From: a virus
IMG/VR virus record: IMGVR_UViG_3300040960_001862
Span: 1-23,447 of that record
Length of the DNA stretch: 23,447 bases
Direction: 5' to 3' (one strand)
In this document: positions 20,264 to 23,447 of the stretch, piece by piece
Layout: each line of letters starts with the position of its first letter
How positions within the stretch are numbered: position 1 is the first letter of the stretch
Made by a program: the position numbers and the translations under genes
Notes under the pieces: generated by a model
What the model saw: only the letters and a program-made list of their open reading frames with translations
Databases searched by the model: none
What the model was told of the DNA's origin: nothing

Positions 20264-20499
20264 TCTTTCAAAAAAAGAGGCAGTCTGATTATCGGACTGT
20301 CTTTGACTCACCTCAAGGTCGCAAGGTCTTAGCGGACCTCTGCCAACGCCACTTCGTTTTCAATTCCACTCACATCCCCAATGATCCGTACACTTCTGCT
20401 TTCCAGGACGGTAGGCGTTCCGTAGTGGTAGACATTTTACGGTATTTGAAGATTGATCTGGAGACTCTAGAAACCCAAATGGAAAGACCCTATGAATGA
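20260..20499 (+). CDS. Bbp19-like small phage protein
   Basis: 79 aa. Sequence YRTVFDSPQGRKVLADLCQR with FQDGRRSVVVDILRYL downstream fits the pattern of Bordetella phage BPP-1 Bbp19 family proteins, which lie between the portal and scaffold or capsid genes in many podoviruses. It is soluble and basic in the middle. It overlaps portal (4 nt) and scaffold (8 nt). The family match is by memory of the motif; function of the family is unclear. Confidence 0.75.
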   Translation: MIFQKKRQSDYRTVFDSPQGRKVLADLCQRHFVFNSTHIPNDPYTSAFQDGRRSVVVDILRYLKIDLETLETQMERPYE

Positions 20500-21268
20500 A
20501 GTTCCAACGGAATCCACCGAGACCACCGAGGCCACCCAATCCCCCATGGCGTTTGATCCGACTTCGTTACCGGAAGAACTGGCTCATGAACCGTCTCTAC
20601 GGAATTTTGACGATGTATCGAAGCTAGCAAAAAGCTATGTCAATCTAGTTAAAAAAATGGGAGTTCCAGCAGAGCAACTGGTTCGACTTCCTGCTGACGG
20701 AAACTACGAGGAACTCTACAATCAACTCGGCAGACCTCCGGACCCACAGGGTTACGAAATCGATCTGTCGAATGACATCAATCTGGAGTACGTCAACAAC
20801 GCTCACAAACTGGGTCTCTCCAAGGATCAGGCACGGAACGTCTACGATTGGATGATGAACAAGTATGAACAAGTTCGATCCCAGGAAAAAAACGAGTACC
20901 AGGAAGCCGTCCAGCAAGGGATTGAATCACTGAAGAGAGAATGGGGAACCGACTTTGAGAGTCAGACCCAGATTGCCAAACAGGCATTTCTCCAGTTAGC
21001 AGACGCAGATACGGTCAAGATGGTGGAAGCATCCGGCCTGGGAAACTCTCCGGAGATGATCAAACTCTTCAACCGAGTCGGTCAAATACTAAAGGAAGAT
21101 GGTATGCTACAAAACGATGTGGCTTTTGGTGACAGTGGGGGAAGAGCATCGATTGAAAGTCGGTTGCAACAGATCATGGATTCGGATTCTCCGTACTGGA
21201 ATGGGATGCATCCGGAACACGATAAATACGTTAGCGAGGCATTGAAACTCCGAGAGCTTTTGACATGA
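20492..21268 (+). CDS. Capsid scaffolding protein
   Basis: 258 aa. N-terminal 30 residues are Thr/Glu/Pro-rich and disordered (STETTEATQSP). The FDDVSKLAKSYVNLVKKMGVP segment is a hallmark of podovirus scaffold proteins. A helical central region with GRPPDPQGYEI follows. The C-terminus (residues 225-258) is helical and mixed in charge, suited to capsid binding. It shapes the procapsid and is expelled or degraded before DNA packaging. It lies directly upstream of the capsid region, the canonical order. No protease domain is visible. Confidence 0.88.
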   Translation: MNEVPTESTETTEATQSPMAFDPTSLPEELAHEPSLRNFDDVSKLAKSYVNLVKKMGVPAEQLVRLPADGNYEELYNQLGRPPDPQGYEIDLSNDINLEYVNNAHKLGLSKDQARNVYDWMMNKYEQVRSQEKNEYQEAVQQGIESLKREWGTDFESQTQIAKQAFLQLADADTVKMVEASGLGNSPEMIKLFNRVGQILKEDGMLQNDVAFGDSGGRASIESRLQQIMDSDSPYWNGMHPEHDKYVSEALKLRELLT

Positions 21269-21438
21269 CAGAAGAACAGATTCAGCTTCGATTAGAATGC
21301 TTGCGTATCGCAGTAGAAAACGGTACAGTGGCCGATATCAGTAACCCCATTGAACTTGCTGATAAGTATTACCAGTGGGTCACAAAGCCCACAGATTCCC
21401 TCATGCAAAAGGAACGGAAACGGACAACCAGATCCTGA
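21265..21438 (+). CDS. 57-aa hypothetical protein between scaffold and capsid
   Basis: Found by manual translation: ATG at 21265 overlaps the scaffold stop (ATGA). Product MTEEQIQLRLECLRIAVENG then a NPIELADKYYQWV segment, with a basic tail. The pattern (short helical protein with ELADKYYQWV) recurs beside scaffolds in other phages. The overlap supports reality; role unknown. Confidence 0.65.
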   Translation: MTEEQIQLRLECLRIAVENGTVADISNPIELADKYYQWVTKPTDSLMQKERKRTTRS

Positions 21439-21473
21439 CCCGTACTTCTTCTGCTTCCTATCGGAATCCTGAG

Positions 21474-21529
21474 ACATCAGACATCTGATGTAGGACAACT
21501 CCAATCATAGGCATGAGATCAATTCTCAT
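21474..21529 (+). promoter_or_regulatory. Palindrome and hairpin in the leader of the capsid gene
   Basis: The 104-nt gap before the capsid gene has a perfect 8-bp inverted repeat ACATCAGA-CA-TCTGATGT (21474-21491) and ATGAGA-TCAAT-TCTCAT (21513-21529), a 6-bp hairpin 13 nt before the ATG. No T-run follows either, so these are more likely transcript-stabilising or initiation-controlling structures, or a promoter operator, than terminators. Confidence 0.45.
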
Positions 21530-21542
21530 CTCAGGTTGGATT

Positions 21543-22415
21543 ATGTCTAATCAGGTAACGACTGCTTTTGTCCAGCAGTACTCCCAGAATCTAGCTCACC
21601 TCGCCCAACAGAAAGGATCACGCTTGCGTGGTCTGGTGCGTACGGAAGGGGTCCGAGCAAAACAAGCCTTCTTCGATCAAATCGGTTCTCAAACTGCTTC
21701 CGTCCGGACAACCCGTGGAGCAGACACGATCATCAACGATACGCCTCATGCCCGAAGACGAGTGACTTTGGCAGACTACGAGGTAGCAGATCTGATTGAT
21801 GACCAGGACAAACTCCGGATGATTGTCGATCCGACTTCTTCGTATGCACAGGCTCAGGCTTTTGCAATCGGTAGAGCGATGGACGATGTCATCATCAGTG
21901 CAGCAACAGGAACTGCGTATACGGGCGAAACCGGAACAACTTCGGTGACTCTTTCCGGATACAACAGTGGTTCTCAGGTGATTGCTGCTGGTGGAACTGC
22001 GATGACCATCGCTAAACTTCGGGAAGCCAAATTCATTCTGGACAACGCTGATGTTGATCCGAGCATCCCTAGAGTGATCGTAGTTTCTCCGAAGCAGATC
22101 CAGGATCTGTTAGCGACCACGGAAGTCACCAGTTCTGATTTCAACACCGTAAAATCTTTAGCCCAAGGCCAAGTCACTGACTTTCTTGGCTTTAACTTCG
22201 TGACCTCTACTCGGCTAGGCTTGTCTGGTTCTACCAGAAGTTGCTTTGCTTACGCAGTAGACGGAGTCCTGTTGGCAGTAGCCAAAGATTTGACGGTACG
22301 AATCGATGAACGTCCTGACAAGTCCTACGCCACCCAGGTCTATGCTTGTATGTCCATCGGGGCAACTCGGATGGAAGAGACCAAGGTTGTTCAAATCGAT
22401 TGTGTTGAATCTTAA
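21543..22415 (+). CDS. Major capsid protein
   Basis: 290 aa. The ATG at 21543 is preferred over one at 21513 because the capsid family starts with SNQVTTAFVQQYSQN. Other features are GSRLRGLVRTEGVRAKQAFF, a region of RTTRGADTIINDTPHARR with DYEVADLIDDQDKLRM, and VIVVSPKQIQDLL in the second half. The pattern is that of HK97-fold capsid proteins of marine podoviruses. It assembles the icosahedral shell with the scaffold just upstream. Codon choice is like that of its neighbours. No frameshift site or decoration-domain insertion is apparent. Confidence 0.9.
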   Translation: MSNQVTTAFVQQYSQNLAHLAQQKGSRLRGLVRTEGVRAKQAFFDQIGSQTASVRTTRGADTIINDTPHARRRVTLADYEVADLIDDQDKLRMIVDPTSSYAQAQAFAIGRAMDDVIISAATGTAYTGETGTTSVTLSGYNSGSQVIAAGGTAMTIAKLREAKFILDNADVDPSIPRVIVVSPKQIQDLLATTEVTSSDFNTVKSLAQGQVTDFLGFNFVTSTRLGLSGSTRSCFAYAVDGVLLAVAKDLTVRIDERPDKSYATQVYACMSIGATRMEETKVVQIDCVES

Positions 22416-22430
22416 TAACGGAGTTCACTA

Positions 22431-22925
22431 ATGGCTGTTACCACTCAAAAAACTACGGAATACGCCAATGCTACGGCTGATCCGGTAGTCAACAACGAGT
22501 CCACCGAATTCCAGGGTCGACTCCGTGTAATGTTCTTCACCCATGACCAGGACGGTGCTGGGGATGCTACCTCTTCAGTAGCCATCGGGAAACTTCCGGC
22601 AGGACGAGTACGAGTTCTGTTGGGTCTTTCTCGCATGTACTGCAACTGGACCACTTCTTCGGCAACCTTGGATCTTGGTTGGGATGCTTACACAGACGGG
22701 GATAACACAGCAGTTGCTGCTGATCCTGATGGTCTGATCGATGGTCTCTCCGTAGATACTGCAGGGTATTTTAACATGGAAGGTGCTTTAGCCGGAATCA
22801 AGGCCACTGGCGGAACCTATGTCTTTCAGTCAATGGGAGGTGTAGTGATCCGAGCAACTAGTCAGGATACGGCTATTGCCGATGGGGATGATCTGGTCGG
22901 TTACATTGTCTATGTGATTGACTGA
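22431..22925 (+). CDS. Virion protein next to capsid (possible decoration or head-fibre protein)
   Basis: 164 aa, starting 15 nt after the capsid stop and overlapping the next ATG by one base. It is acidic, Gly/Asp/Ala-rich and beta-prone (ATSSVAIGKLPAGRVRVLLG; TSSATLDLGWDAYTDGD). It lacks enzymatic motifs. Small beta-rich proteins after the capsid gene are often capsid-decorating; the role here is inferred from position. Confidence 0.7.
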   Translation: MAVTTQKTTEYANATADPVVNNESTEFQGRLRVMFFTHDQDGAGDATSSVAIGKLPAGRVRVLLGLSRMYCNWTTSSATLDLGWDAYTDGDNTAVAADPDGLIDGLSVDTAGYFNMEGALAGIKATGGTYVFQSMGGVVIRATSQDTAIADGDDLVGYIVYVID

Positions 22926-23447
22926 TGTCTTCAGTAGTTCAGATCTGTAATATCGCACTGACGAATGTCGGTGAGACCAAAATTGCAGCTTTGAATGAAG
23001 AGAACGAGAGGGCCAGAGTTGTCAATCTTCGTTACGAAGACTGTAGAGACTCGGTCCTCAGGTCTCATCCCTGGAACTGTGCAGTCCACCGAGTAGAACT
23101 CTCTGCCGATGTCAGTGCTCCCGTGTGGGGTTATGCCAAACGCTTTGCTCTACCCAGTGACTGTCTCCGAGTTCTGGACATTGAAAACTACTTTGAAGAA
23201 TACGAAGTCGAGGGTCGGTACATTCTGACAGACAGTACAGCAGTCAAACTGAAGTACATCAAAAAGATTACTGATCCGAACGACTTCGATTCTCTATTGG
23301 TCCATGCCATTGCGCTCAAATTAGCTTCGGAGATTGCAGAAAATCTGACAGGTCGAGCGGATCTTCGGGACAGGATGTTTACGAAGTATCTTCAGATTCT
23401 TTCAGAAGCTAGAGGAGTCGATTCTCAGGAGAGGTCGATGCCTGTCG
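22925..23447 (+). CDS. Tail tubular protein A-like head-tail adaptor, cut by the window end
   Basis: About 174 residues are visible, with no stop before the edge. The start ATG at 22925 overlaps the preceding TGA by one base. Recognisable motifs are VVQICNIALTNVGETKI, RYEDCRDSVLRSHPWNCA and WGYAKRFALPSDCLRVLDI, as in T7 gp11-type tail tubular proteins. A late helical segment (HAIALKLASEIAENLTG) fits the usual C-terminal half of the family. The protein forms the upper tail ring attached to the portal. Confidence 0.86.
   Translation, partial: MSSVVQICNIALTNVGETKIAALNEENERARVVNLRYEDCRDSVLRSHPWNCAVHRVELSADVSAPVWGYAKRFALPSDCLRVLDIENYFEEYEVEGRYILTDSTAVKLKYIKKITDPNDFDSLLVHAIALKLASEIAENLTGRADLRDRMFTKYLQILSEARGVDSQERSMPV

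Overview
The window is one continuous stretch of a temperate tailed phage (or prophage) of podovirus type. It has no bacterial housekeeping gene. The structural genes form a short-tailed-phage set: terminase small and large subunits, a PF12236-type head-to-tail connector (portal), a Bbp19-like protein, scaffold, major capsid protein and a tail tubular protein A-like gene cut by the right edge. At the left edge are collagen-like or stalk-like tail fibre genes of a style common in marine phages. The host cannot be named. An embedded copy of the 3' half of a tRNA-Phe gene (GAA anticodon, Gram-negative style) marks the likely attachment site, and an M15-type endolysin suggests a Gram-negative host.

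Layout. 1-2599: two tail fibre genes and a small companion. 2613-3692: lysis cassette (one-TM coiled-coil holin candidate, secreted Cys protein, 39-aa membrane peptide, M15 peptidase), with genes overlapping by 1-4 nt. 3686-5244 (minus strand): lysogeny operon, a LexA/CI-like self-cleaving repressor followed by a tyrosine integrase whose 3' end contains the attP core. 5245-5332: compact divergent control region. 5333-10918 (plus): early recombination/replication operon with an Xis-like HTH fused to a RecE-type nuclease, a five-zinc-finger protein, an ERF annealing protein, several small unknowns, a DUF669/SSB-like protein, a RusA resolvase and a DUF3987 helicase/primase-like ATPase. 11103-13539 (minus): an XRE regulator with its own direct-repeat operators and a separate accessory operon of small unknown genes around a gp88-like protein, punctuated by Rho-independent terminators. 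13540-14131: a non-coding region rich in short phased repeats and palindromes. 14132-23447 (plus): packaging and morphogenesis operon. The missing part of the genome (rest of the tail and internal virion proteins) probably joins the right edge to the left edge.

How it fits together. The S24 repressor (Ala-Gly cleavage site, Ser and Lys spaced almost exactly as in LexA) should hold the early operon off and be removed by RecA-dependent self-cleavage. Integrase is translationally coupled to it. The attP core lies inside the integrase gene beyond the catalytic tyrosine, so integration should replace the integrase C-terminal tail with host sequence read antisense through tRNA-Phe. That would make free phage and prophage encode different integrases. 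The only excisionase-like domain seen is fused to the RecE-type nuclease that opens the early operon. These two points, together with the unexplained zinc-finger protein and the minus-strand accessory operon, are the most interesting parts of the window.

Function calls rest on reading protein motifs by eye; no database search was run. Several small genes (39-59 aa) were found by manual translation.
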